Source: Ramlibacter sp. WS9 (GTDB lineage: Bacteria; Pseudomonadota; Gammaproteobacteria; Burkholderiales; Burkholderiaceae_C). Taken from it: a DNA stretch of 64,000 nucleotides. The DNA is taken from positions 1 through 64,000 of the forward strand of contig NZ_RKMB01000028.1 of assembly GCF_003797765.1 (NCBI RefSeq), written 5' to 3'. The notes under the pieces were generated by a model that worked only from the letters and a program-made list of their open reading frames with translations, was not told the DNA's origin and ran no database searches. Of the stretch, positions 16,429-26,200 are shown piece after piece; the stretch's first letter is position 1, and every line of letters begins with the position of its first letter. The translations under genes and the position numbers were made by a program.

Positions 16429-18090
16429 ATGAAAACCGCACGCACCTCCCGTTTCGTCCTGGCTGCCGCACTGGCGGCCCTGCTGGCCGCACAGTTGGCA
16501 GGTTGTGCCGGCACGCCTGCGCCGCAGGACAAGCCCAAGCTCGTCGTCTTCCTTGTGGTGGATGGCCTGCCGCAGCGCCAGGTGCTGGGCTACCGCGACC
16601 AGCTCGCGCCCGATGGCTTCGCGCGGTTCCTCGACCGGGGCGCCTGGTTCGCCGACGCGCACTACAAGCACGCGTTCACCGTGACGGCGGCCGGCCACGC
16701 AACCATGCTCAGCGGCGCGTATCCGCATCGCAGCGGCATCATCGGCAACGAGTGGCGCGACCCGGCGACCGGCAACGCCGTCTACAACACGGGCGACACC
16801 AGCGCCACCTACATCGGGCATAAGACGAACGCGCTGGACGGCACCAGTCCCCGCAACCTGAAAGTGGAAACGGTCGGCGACGTGCTGCGCCGCGCGGATT
16901 CGCGGTCGAAGGTGATCGCCATTTCGGGCAAGGACCGCGGCGCGATCCTGCCGGCGGGCAAGATGGGCACGGCGTACATGTACATGGGCGCGACGGGGCA
17001 GTTCGCATCCACCACCTTCTACATGCCGCAGCATCCGGCCTGGGTCAACGACTTCAACGCGAAGAAGCTGGCCGACCGGCATTTCAAGACGGAGTGGAAG
17101 CCGATGCTGCCCGAGGCGGCGTACGCGCGGTCGGTGGCGGACAGCCAACCCTGGTACGGCGCCAGCGGCGGCAAGCTGCCGATGATGATGGGTGTGGCCG
17201 CCGACGACGCGCCGGGCCCGGCCTACTACAGCGCGCTGCTGCGCAGCCCCTTCGCGGACATGCTGTCGCTCGAATTCGCGCGCGCCGCCATCGCCGGCGA
17301 GCAGCTGGGGCGGGACGATTCGCCGGACGTCCTGTCGATCAGCCTTTCAGGGCATGACTACGTCAACCACCGCTGGAGCGCCGAGTCCCGCCTTTCGCAC
17401 GACCACTTTCTGCACCTCGACCGGATGCTCGAAGCCTTCTTCCGCGACCTGGACGCCACGGTGGGCAAGGACAACTACATCGCGGTGCTCACGGCCGACC
17501 ATGGCTTCATGCCTGCGCCCGAATACAACCAGGCCCGCGGCGTGGACGCGGGCCGCATCGTCTTTGCCCAGTCGCTGGTGCGCATCAATGCGGGCATGGT
17601 GCAGCGCTTCGGCGAAGGCAAATGGGTGATCGGCAGTTCCTCTGCTTCGCTCCTCATCGACAAAAGGCTGGTGGCACAAAAACAGCAGGACCTGGACGCC
17701 GTGGCCGAAGAGGCACGTCGCCTGCTGCTGTTGGAACCGGGCTTCGAGACCGCGTACACGCGTCGCGAACTGCTTTCGGGCAGCCGCGCGGGCAGCAAGT
17801 TCTTCGAGGCTTCGCGCCGGGCCTGGCATCCTGACGTGTCGGGCGAAGTCCAGTTCACGCTCAAGCCGGGCTGGATGTTCGGCTCGAGCAGCGGCTCGGT
17901 GGCCACGCATGGCTCGCCCCATCCCTACGACACCCAGGTTCCTATCCTTGTCTACGGCCCGAAGTGGGTCAAGGCGGGACGCGTCGACAGTGCCGTGGAG
18001 GTCGTGGACATTGCGCCCACGCTTGCAGGGCTCCTGCATGTTGCGCCGCCCGCCACCGCCGAGGGCAAGCCGCTGCCTCTTCCGCGCTGA
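16429..18090 (+). CDS. Alkaline phosphatase superfamily lipoprotein (PafA/nucleotide pyrophosphatase type)
   Basis: 553 aa. A lipoprotein signal peptide with lipobox LAGC (Cys26) is followed by KLVVFLVVDGLPQRQ, with metal ligand Asp45. HAFTVTAAGHATMLSGAYPHRSGI carries the nucleophilic threonine (Thr84 or Thr86) and the conserved GHAT. Further metal ligands lie in SGHDYVNH and LTADHGFMP. It is expected to be anchored to a membrane facing the periplasm and to release phosphate from monoesters or diesters; the specificity is not readable. Its stop codon overlaps the first unit of a direct-repeat array upstream of the efflux operon. Confidence 0.85.
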   Translation: MKTARTSRFVLAAALAALLAAQLAGCAGTPAPQDKPKLVVFLVVDGLPQRQVLGYRDQLAPDGFARFLDRGAWFADAHYKHAFTVTAAGHATMLSGAYPHRSGIIGNEWRDPATGNAVYNTGDTSATYIGHKTNALDGTSPRNLKVETVGDVLRRADSRSKVIAISGKDRGAILPAGKMGTAYMYMGATGQFASTTFYMPQHPAWVNDFNAKKLADRHFKTEWKPMLPEAAYARSVADSQPWYGASGGKLPMMMGVAADDAPGPAYYSALLRSPFADMLSLEFARAAIAGEQLGRDDSPDVLSISLSGHDYVNHRWSAESRLSHDHFLHLDRMLEAFFRDLDATVGKDNYIAVLTADHGFMPAPEYNQARGVDAGRIVFAQSLVRINAGMVQRFGEGKWVIGSSSASLLIDKRLVAQKQQDLDAVAEEARRLLLLEPGFETAYTRRELLSGSRAGSKFFEASRRAWHPDVSGEVQFTLKPGWMFGSSSGSVATHGSPHPYDTQVPILVYGPKWVKAGRVDSAVEVVDIAPTLAGLLHVAPPATAEGKPLPLPR

Positions 18091-18150
18091 AAACCCCTCT
18101 GAAACCCCACGCTGAAAAGCGCCGGTAAAAGTCCGGTAAACCTCAGTAAA
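18088..18150 (+). promoter_or_regulatory. Six helically phased direct repeats upstream of the efflux operon
   Basis: CTGAAA occurs at 18088, 18099 and 18112, and (C)GGTAAA or AGTAAA at 18124, 18135 and 18145: six related hexamers 10-13 bp apart on the same strand. Such arrays are typical sites for OmpR-type response regulators. The array sits about 150 bp before the adaptor gene. No two-component gene is encoded nearby. Confidence 0.5.
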
Positions 18151-18299
18151 TTTCCCGATCACGGGCAGGACTGCGCCTACATTGGCTTGCGTTGCAAGCC
18201 GATGGCTCTTCCGCGCGGCTTGCCTCACGCTCTACACCACCGGACGCGCGGTCTTGGCGCCGGCTGGGGCCTGTTAGCGCCCCTCAACAAGGACAGCGA

Positions 18300-20018
18300 A
18301 TGGATGCGCAGCCGCCCGGAGTCCCCGAGCCGACCGAACCCCACCCCAACGCAGTGCCTGAGCGCCGGCGCCTCAGCCGCCGCGCAACCCTCATCGGAAG
18401 CGTGATCGCGATTGCCGTTGTCGCGGGCATCGGCTGGCTTGCGTGGGACCTCACACATCCGGATAAAACCGCCGTCGCAGAGGGCGGGCGCGCAGGTGCA
18501 GGCGGCGCGGGTGGGGGCGCGGGCCCCGGCGGGCCGGGTGGACCTGGCGGAGCTGGCGGCGGCCGTGGCGGACGCGGTCCGGCGACCACCGTCGGCATCG
18601 CCGTCGCCGAGCGCGCGGACATCCCCATCGTCATCGACGCACTGGGCACTGTCGTGCCGCAAGCGACAGTTCGCGTGCGGCCCCAGGTCTCCGGCGTGCT
18701 GCAGCAGCTGGCGTTCAAGGAAGGGCAGATGGTCAAGAAGGGCGACCTGCTCGCGCTCATCGACCCGCGCCAGTTCGAAATGTCGCTGCAGCAGGCGTCC
18801 GGCCAGCGCTTGCGCGATGAAGCACAGCTCGAAGCGGCCAAGGTCACGCTGCAGCGCTTTCGCACGTTGCTGCAGCAGGACTCGATCGCCCGCCAGGAGG
18901 TGGACACGCAGGCTGCGCTGGTCAAGCAGCTCGAAGCGGCCGTGGTGATGTCCAAGGCCAACGAAGGCACGGCTCGCCTGAACCTGGGCTACACACGCAT
19001 CGTCTCGCCGCTCGCAGGGCGCGTCGGCCTGCGCGCGGTCGACGTGGGCAACGTGGTGAGTGCGAGCGACGCCAACGGCGTGGCGCTGATCACCGCCATC
19101 TCGCCGATCGATGTGGAGTTCGCGGTGCCGCAGGACCAGGCGCCGGCGCTCCAGCAGAACGCGGGCGCGTTCATGGAAGCCAAGGCGTTCGATCGCACCC
19201 GCCAGACGGTGCTTGACACGGGGGTGTTCACTTCGCTGGACAACCAGGTCGACACCCAGACGGGCACGGTGCGCGCCAAGGCCCGCTTCAACAACACGAG
19301 GCAGGCGCTTTTCCCCAGCCAGTTCGTCAACATCCAGCTGAGCGTGCGCGTCATCAAGGACGCCGTCGTCGTGCCGGTGGCCGCTGTGCGCAACGGAAGC
19401 ACCGGCGAGTATGTCTTCGTGCTCAAGGACGACAAGACCGTGGCGCTGCGCCCGGTGACGCGCGGCCAGGCGACGGTCGACAAGGTGCAGATCGCGACGG
19501 GCCTGCAGATCGGCGAGCGCGTGATCACCGAAGGCGCGGACCGGCTGCGTGACGGTTCGCGCGTGGTGTTGCCGGGCGATGCGCCGGGCGGCGGCGCCCG
19601 CGGAACCGGTGAGGGCCGCCGCAGACGCGGGGCTGAAGGCGCGGCGCCGGGAGCCTCAGCTCCCGCGGGCGACGCTTCCTCGCCGGCCAGTCCCGCGTTG
19701 ATGGGTGCGGTGGGCGGTGCCTCCGGTGCGGGCGGCGAACGGCGTCGTCGCAGCGACGCGGCGCCGGCCGCGGCAGGTGCAGCCGCAGCGGCGCCCGCCA
19801 CGGCAGTGGCAGCCACAGCGGCACCACCAGCGGGCGCAGGCGCCAAACCCACCCCAGAGCAGCGCGAGCGCATGCTCGACTCCGCCAAGGGCGACCCGGA
19901 ACAACTGGAGCGCCGCAAGCGCTTCCTGGAGGCCATCGACCGCGGCGACCCGCAGGCGCTGGAGCGCTGGCAAACGATGCAGCAGCGGCGGCGCGAAGGC
20001 GGGGGAAGCAGTCAGTGA
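18300..20018 (+). CDS. mdtA: RND efflux periplasmic adaptor, MdtA-like
   Basis: 572 aa from the ATG at 18300, with AGGA in front. One N-terminal membrane anchor (about 28-49) is followed by a Gly/Pro-rich linker (about 62-90), then the HlyD/AcrA modules: lipoyl halves (RPQVSGVLQQLAFKEGQMVKKGD; LNLGYTRIVSPLAGRVGLR), an alpha-hairpin between them and the barrel/MP domains. The last ~170 residues are unusual: an Ala/Pro/Gly-rich tail with charged segments (GRRRRGAEG, ERMLDSAKGDPEQLERRKRF). MdtA family members are usually about 400 aa. It links the two pumps MdtB/MdtC to the outer-membrane channel. Confidence 0.88.
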   Translation: MDAQPPGVPEPTEPHPNAVPERRRLSRRATLIGSVIAIAVVAGIGWLAWDLTHPDKTAVAEGGRAGAGGAGGGAGPGGPGGPGGAGGGRGGRGPATTVGIAVAERADIPIVIDALGTVVPQATVRVRPQVSGVLQQLAFKEGQMVKKGDLLALIDPRQFEMSLQQASGQRLRDEAQLEAAKVTLQRFRTLLQQDSIARQEVDTQAALVKQLEAAVVMSKANEGTARLNLGYTRIVSPLAGRVGLRAVDVGNVVSASDANGVALITAISPIDVEFAVPQDQAPALQQNAGAFMEAKAFDRTRQTVLDTGVFTSLDNQVDTQTGTVRAKARFNNTRQALFPSQFVNIQLSVRVIKDAVVVPVAAVRNGSTGEYVFVLKDDKTVALRPVTRGQATVDKVQIATGLQIGERVITEGADRLRDGSRVVLPGDAPGGGARGTGEGRRRRGAEGAAPGASAPAGDASSPASPALMGAVGGASGAGGERRRRSDAAPAAAGAAAAAPATAVAATAAPPAGAGAKPTPEQRERMLDSAKGDPEQLERRKRFLEAIDRGDPQALERWQTMQQRRREGGGSSQ

Positions 20019-20070
20019 GCAGCGTGAGCACCGCCAGCGCAGCGGCACAGCCGCAAGCGTGGGGGCACTG

Positions 20071-23000
20071 ATGTCTCCATCGCGTCCCTTCATCCTGCGG
20101 CCGGTCGCCACCTCGCTGCTGATGCTGGCCATCGTGCTGGCCGGCATGGTGGGCTTCCGCTTCATGCCACTGTCGGCGCTGCCGCAGGTCGACTATCCGA
20201 CCATCCAGGTGCAGACGCTGTACCCCGGCGCCAGCCCGGAGGTGATGGCGCAGACCGTCACCGCACCGCTGGAGCGGCAGTTCGGGCAGATGCCGGGACT
20301 CTCGCGCATGAGTTCGACCAGCGCCGCGGGCGTGTCGATGGTCACCCTGCAATTCGGCTTGGGCCTGGCGCTCGATGTGGCCGAGCAGCAAGTGCAGGCC
20401 GCCATCAACGCCGGCGGCTCGCTGCTGCCGGCCGACCTGCCGGCGCCGCCCGTGTACGCCAAGGTCAATCCGGCGGATGCGCCCGTGCTCACGCTGGCCA
20501 TCACATCCGACACGCTGCCGCTCACGGACGTGCAGAACATCGCCAACACGCGGCTCGCGCTGAAGATCAGCCAGGTGACAGGCGTGGGCCTGGTCACCTT
20601 GTCGGGCGGGCAGCGGCCGGCGGTGCGCATCCAGGTCGATACGCGCGCGCTCGCTTCCTATGGCCTCACGCTCGACAACGTGCGCACGGCCATCACCTCG
20701 GCCAACGCCAACAGCGCCAAGGGCAGCATCGACGGGCCGACCCGCGCGTACACCATCAACTCCAACGACCAGCTGGTGGCGGCGGCCGACTACCAGAAGC
20801 TGATCGTCTCGTTCAAGAACGGAGCGCCGGTGCGCCTCTCCGACATCGCGAAAGCGGTGGAAAGCGCCGAGAACGTGAAGCTCGGCGCCTGGGCTGTGGT
20901 CAACGGTCAGCTGAAGCCGGCCATCATCCTCAACGTGCAGCGCCAGCCGGGCGCGAATGTGATCGCCACCGTCGACGGCATCAAGCAACGCCTGCCCGAG
21001 CTCACCGCCGGCCTGCCCAGCGCGATGCGCGTGGACGTGCTGAGCGACCGCACCACGGGCATCCGCGCGTCGGTGCACCACGTGCAGATCGAGCTGGTGC
21101 TGGCCGTGGTGCTGGTGGTGCTGGTGATCTTCGCGTTCCTGCACAGCCCGCGCGCGACGCTGATCGCCAGCCTGGCCGTGCCGATCTCCCTCATCGGCAC
21201 CTGCGGCGCGATGTACCTGCTGGGCTACAGCCTGAACAATCTGAGCCTGATGGCGCTGACGATCGCCACCGGCTTCGTCGTCGACGACGCCATCGTCATG
21301 ATCGAGAACATCTCGCGCCACATCGAAGAGGGCGAGCCGCCGATGGAGGCGGCGATGAAGGGCGCGAGCGAGATCGGCTTCACCATCATTTCACTGACGG
21401 TGTCGCTCATCGCGGTGCTGATCCCGCTGCTGTTCATGGGCGATGTGGTGGGGCGGCTGTTCCGTGAATTCGCCGTCACGTTGGCCATCACCATCCTGAT
21501 TTCCGCCGTGGTCTCGCTGACGCTGGTGCCGATGATGTCGGCGCGCTGGCTCACCGCGCACCCCGGCGGCGAAACGGGGTGGGGCGGCAAGATGCAGCGT
21601 GGCTTCGATCGCATCGTCGCGCGCTATGACGTCTGGCTGCAATGGGTGCTGGAACGCGAGAAGGCCACGCTCGTGGTGGCGTTGGCGACGCTGGTGCTCA
21701 CGGTGCTGATGTACATCTGGATTCCCAAGGGCCTGTTCCCCACGCAGGACACGGGGCAGCTGCAAGCACGGGTGGAAGCGTCGCAGTCCATCTCGTACAC
21801 CGCGATGGCCGCGATGCAGCAGGAAGCTGCGCGCGCACTGATGGAAGACCCGGACGTCGAGACGCTGAGCAGCTTCGTCGGCGTGGATGCCGCGAACAAC
21901 ACCATGCTTCACACGGGCCGTATGCTGATCAACCTGAAGTCCGGCCACGGCGACCAGCAGAAGGTGATGGACCGTTTGCGCCAGCGCGCGCAGCGCGTGC
22001 CTGGCATCACGATGTACCTGCAGCCCACGCAGGACTTGACGATCGATGCCGAAACGGGGCCGACCCAGTACCGGCTGGCGCTCGAAGCGGCCGACAACGC
22101 CACGGTCGTGCAATGGGCCGGGCAACTGGTCCAAAAACTGCAGACGCTCGACAAGGTGCGCAACGTGACGAGCGATGCCGATGCGTCCAGCGCCGCCGTC
22201 TATGTGGACATCGACCGCGACACGGCGGCGCGCCTCAACATCTCCGCCGCCGACATCGATGCCGCGCTGTACAGCGCTTTCGGCCAGCGAATCGTCTCGA
22301 CCATCTTCACCCAGACCAACCAATACCGCGTGATCCTGGAAGCGCGTCCGGATGCCAATGCGTCCGTCGCTTCGCTCGGCATGGTGCAGTTGAAGACCTC
22401 ATCGGGTGACCCAACGCCTTTGTCCGCGGTCGCGCGCATCGTTGAGCGCCGGGCGCCGCTGCAGATCACGCACGTGGCGCAGTACCCGGCGACGACGATC
22501 GGGTTTGACACGGCGCCGGGCGTTTCGCTCGGCACGTCGGTCGACGCGATCCGCGCGGCTGCCAAGGAACTCAAGCTGCCGCCGGGCGTGACCATGACGT
22601 TCCTGGGCGCCGCGGGCGCGTACGAATCTTCGCTGTCCAACCAGCTGTGGCTGATCCTCGCGGCCGTGGTGTGCGTGTACATCGTGCTGGGCGTGCTGTA
22701 CGAAAGCTACATCCACCCGCTGACGATCCTGTCCACGCTGCCTTCCGCCGGCGTCGGTGCGTTGCTGGCGCTGATGGTCACCGGGCAGGGCCTGGGCGTG
22801 GTGGGCATCATCGGCATCATCCTCCTGATCGGCATCGTGAAGAAGAACGCGATCATGATGATCGACTTCGCGATTGAGGCCGAGCGCCACGAGGGCAAGA
22901 GCCCGCGTGAGGCGATCCATCAGGCGGCGCTGCTGCGCTTCCGGCCGATCCTGATGACGACTCTTGCCGCGCTGTTCGCCGCGGTGCCGCTGATGCTGGG

Positions 23001-23235
23001 CTGGGGAGAGGGCGCCGAGCTGCGCCGCCCGCTGGGCCTGGCCATCTTCGGCGGGCTGATCGTGAGCCAGATGCTGACGCTGTTCACGACGCCGGTGATT
23101 TATCTGGGGTTCGATGCGTTGGGCAGGAAGTGGCGGCGCAAGCAGCCCTCACCCCAGCCCTCTCCCGGAGGGAGAGGGAGCGAATTACCCCCTCTCCCGC
23201 TTGCGGGAGAGGGCAGGGGTGAGGGTCTCGCATGA
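20071..23235 (+). CDS. mdtB: RND efflux pump MdtB-like
   Basis: 1054 aa, full-length HAE1-type RND transporter with 12 membrane helices and two large periplasmic loops. It opens SRPFILRPVATSLLMLAIVL. The proton-relay aspartates are in GFVVDDAIVMIENISRHIE (TM4), and LPSAGVGALLALMVTGQGL and GIVKKNAIMMIDF mark the second half. It works as a heterotrimer with MdtC. The final ~30 residues (from about 1024) are encoded by two copies of the family A repeat and look non-native. The stop overlaps the mdtC start (ATGA). Confidence 0.92.
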   Translation: MSPSRPFILRPVATSLLMLAIVLAGMVGFRFMPLSALPQVDYPTIQVQTLYPGASPEVMAQTVTAPLERQFGQMPGLSRMSSTSAAGVSMVTLQFGLGLALDVAEQQVQAAINAGGSLLPADLPAPPVYAKVNPADAPVLTLAITSDTLPLTDVQNIANTRLALKISQVTGVGLVTLSGGQRPAVRIQVDTRALASYGLTLDNVRTAITSANANSAKGSIDGPTRAYTINSNDQLVAAADYQKLIVSFKNGAPVRLSDIAKAVESAENVKLGAWAVVNGQLKPAIILNVQRQPGANVIATVDGIKQRLPELTAGLPSAMRVDVLSDRTTGIRASVHHVQIELVLAVVLVVLVIFAFLHSPRATLIASLAVPISLIGTCGAMYLLGYSLNNLSLMALTIATGFVVDDAIVMIENISRHIEEGEPPMEAAMKGASEIGFTIISLTVSLIAVLIPLLFMGDVVGRLFREFAVTLAITILISAVVSLTLVPMMSARWLTAHPGGETGWGGKMQRGFDRIVARYDVWLQWVLEREKATLVVALATLVLTVLMYIWIPKGLFPTQDTGQLQARVEASQSISYTAMAAMQQEAARALMEDPDVETLSSFVGVDAANNTMLHTGRMLINLKSGHGDQQKVMDRLRQRAQRVPGITMYLQPTQDLTIDAETGPTQYRLALEAADNATVVQWAGQLVQKLQTLDKVRNVTSDADASSAAVYVDIDRDTAARLNISAADIDAALYSAFGQRIVSTIFTQTNQYRVILEARPDANASVASLGMVQLKTSSGDPTPLSAVARIVERRAPLQITHVAQYPATTIGFDTAPGVSLGTSVDAIRAAAKELKLPPGVTMTFLGAAGAYESSLSNQLWLILAAVVCVYIVLGVLYESYIHPLTILSTLPSAGVGALLALMVTGQGLGVVGIIGIILLIGIVKKNAIMMIDFAIEAERHEGKSPREAIHQAALLRFRPILMTTLAALFAAVPLMLGWGEGAELRRPLGLAIFGGLIVSQMLTLFTTPVIYLGFDALGRKWRRKQPSPQPSPGGRGSELPPLPLAGEGRGEGLA
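23146..23225. repeat. Inverted pair of family A repeats at the mdtB/mdtC junction
   Basis: CCCTCACCCCAGCCCTCTCC at 23146 is the reverse complement of the GGGAGAGGGC...GGGGTGAGGG at about 23205-23225, with further CTCTCCC/GGGAGAG arms between. The pair encodes the MdtB tail, and the GTGAGGG lies at Shine-Dalgarno distance from the mdtC ATG at 23232. Confidence 0.75.
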
Positions 23236-26200
23236 ACCTGTCCGAACCCTTCGTCCGCCGCCCGGTTGCCACCGTGCTGCTGACCATCGGCATCGCGCTG
23301 GCGGGCATTGCGGCGTTCTTCATGCTCGCGGTCGCGCCGCTGCCGCAGGTGGACTTTCCCGTCATCACCGTCAGCGCCAATTTGCCGGGTGCCAGCCCCG
23401 ACACCATGGCCACCAGCGTCGCGACACCGCTGGAGCGCAGGCTAGGGGTCATCGCCGGCGTGAACGAGATGACGTCCAACAGCGGCAACGGCTCGACGCG
23501 CATCAGCCTGCAGTTCGACCTCAATCGCAAGATCGACGCGGCGGCCCGTGAAGTGCAGGCCGCGATCAATGCTTCCCGTGGCGATCTGCCGTCCACGCTG
23601 CGCAGCAACCCGACCTATCGCAAGGCCAACCCGTCCGCCGCGCCGGTCGTCATCCTCGCGTTGACGTCGCCGACGCGGTCGCCGGGGCAGATCTACGATG
23701 CCGTTTCCAACGTCGTGCAGCAGAAGATCGCGCAGGTGCAGGGCGTGGGCGACGTGGAGCTGGGGGGCGGGTCACTGCCTGCCGTTCGTGTGGACCTGCT
23801 GCCTTTCGCGTTGAGCCGCTACGGCGTCAGCAGCGAGGACGTGCGTGCCGCCCTGCAGGCCAGCAGCGCGAACCGCCCCAAGGGCACGATCGAAGGCGCA
23901 GGGCGGCAGCTCCAGATCTACACAGGCGCGGGCCCCACCGACAAGAAGCGGCCTACCGCCAGCGACTACCGCGGCCTGGTCGTTGCCTGGCGCAACGGCG
24001 CCGCGATCCGTCTTGGCGACCTGGCCGAAGTCAGCGACAGCGTCGAGAACATCAACACGCTGGGCCTGTTCAACGGTGAACCCTCCGTCGTCGTGCTCAT
24101 CACCTTGCAGCCGGGCGCCAATGCCATCGAGACGGTGGACCAGGTCCGCGCGCTGCTGCCCGAACTTCAGGAGCAACTGCCGAGCGACATCAAGCTGCAG
24201 GTGGCGACGGACCGCACGCATTCCATCCGCTCGTCGCTGCATGAAGTCGAAGTGACGCTGCTGATCGCCATCGTGCTGGTGGTGCTGGTGGTCAGCGCCT
24301 TCCTGCGCAGCGTGCGCGCGACCATCATCCCGGCCGTTGCCACCGTCGTCTCGCTGCTCGGCACCTTCGGCGTGATGTACCTGCTGGGCTTTTCGCTGAA
24401 CAACCTGAGCCTGATGGCACTCACGGTGGCCACAGGCTTCGTGGTGGACGACGCCATCGTGGTGCTGGAGAACACGAGCCGGCATATCGAAGCCGGCATG
24501 GACCGCTTCCAGGCCGCGCTGCTGGGCGCGCGTGAAGTCGGCTTCACCGTGCTGTCGATCAGCCTGTCGCTGGTGGCGGTGTTCATCCCGCTGCTCTTCA
24601 TGGGCGGGCAGGTGGGGCGGCTCTTCCGCGAGTTCGCGGTGACGCTGTCGGCGGCGGTGATGATCTCGCTGGTGATCTCGCTCACCACCACGCCGATGAT
24701 GTGCGCGTGGCTGCTGCGGCCCGACGCCCACAAGAAGCAGCCGGGGCGCATCGCCCGCTTCTTCGAGCACGGGTTCGCGTCGGTGCAGCGCGGCTACGAG
24801 CACAGCCTGGACTGGGCGCTGGGTGCGCAGTGGCTGGTGCTGTTGATCCTGGGCTTGATCATCGGCCTCAACGTCTACCTGTTCGTCATGGTGCCCAAGG
24901 GGTTCTTCCCGCAGCAGGACACGGGGCAGATCCAGGGCGGCTTGCGGGCCGACCAGAGCATCTCGTTCCAGGCCATGCAGGAGAAGCTGCGGCAACTGGT
25001 CAACATCATCCGCGCCGATCCGGCGGTGGACACGGTCGTGGGCTTCACCGGCGGCGGCCGAGCGGGCGGCGGCTTCCTGTTCGTCAACCTGAAGCGCGGC
25101 TCAGAGCGCACCGACAAGGGCCAGGCCGTGATCGCGCGCCTGCGGCCGCAACTGGCCCAGATCACCGGTGTGAGCCTTTTCTTGAACCCGGTGCAAGACT
25201 TGCGCATGGGCGGGCGCCAAAGCAACAGCACCTACCAGTACACGCTCAAGAGCGACAACATCGCGGATTTGCGCAGCTGGGCCACCAAGCTGGCCGAAGC
25301 CATGAAGCGCCAGCCGGCGCTGACCGATGTGGACACCGACCAGCAGGAGAATGGTGTCGAAAGCTATGTCGAGGTCGACAAGGACTCGGCGGCGCGCCTG
25401 GGCATCAACTCGCGCGACGTCGACAACGCGCTCTACAACGGGTTCGGGCAGCGGCAAGTTGCCACCATCTACGACGAACTCAATCAGTACAAGGTGATCC
25501 TGGGCGTGGCGCCCATGTACACGCGCAGTCCGGAGGCGCTCAAGGACATCTACGTGCCGGCGCGCGGAACCACAGGCGACGTGACGACGCCGCTCAACTC
25601 CACGGCCAGCGGAACGACAACCACCGCCGCCAGCAGCAGTGCCGTCAACCCGGGCCTGCGCGACCAGTCTACGGGCCAGGCCGTGAACAGCAGCATGGAC
25701 ACGATGGTCCCGCTGTCGGCCATCGCGCGGTTCTCGGAGCGGCCCACAGCCAGCTCCGTCAATCACCAGGACGCCGAACTGGCCACGACGATTTCATACA
25801 ACCTCGCCGAGGGCAGCAACCTGGCCGATGGGCAGGACGCGGTGCGCCAGGCCGAAGCCGAGATCGGCATGCCCATCAACGTGCGCGGCAGTTTTCAGGG
25901 CACGGCGCGCGCCGCGCAGGACTCGCAGAAGGAGCAGCCTTTGTTGATCCTGGCGGCGCTGGTCGTCATCTACATCGTGCTGGGCATCCTGTACGAAAGC
26001 CTGGTGCACCCGATCACCGTGCTGTCGACGCTGCCCTCGGCGGGCATCGGCGCGGTGCTGGCGTTGCTGCTGTTCAAGATGGACCTCTCCATCATCGCGC
26101 TGATCGGGCTGTTCCTTCTGATCGGCATCGTGAAGAAGAACGCCATCCTGATCATCGACTTCGCGCTCGACGCGGAACGATCGCGCGGACTCTCGCCGTA

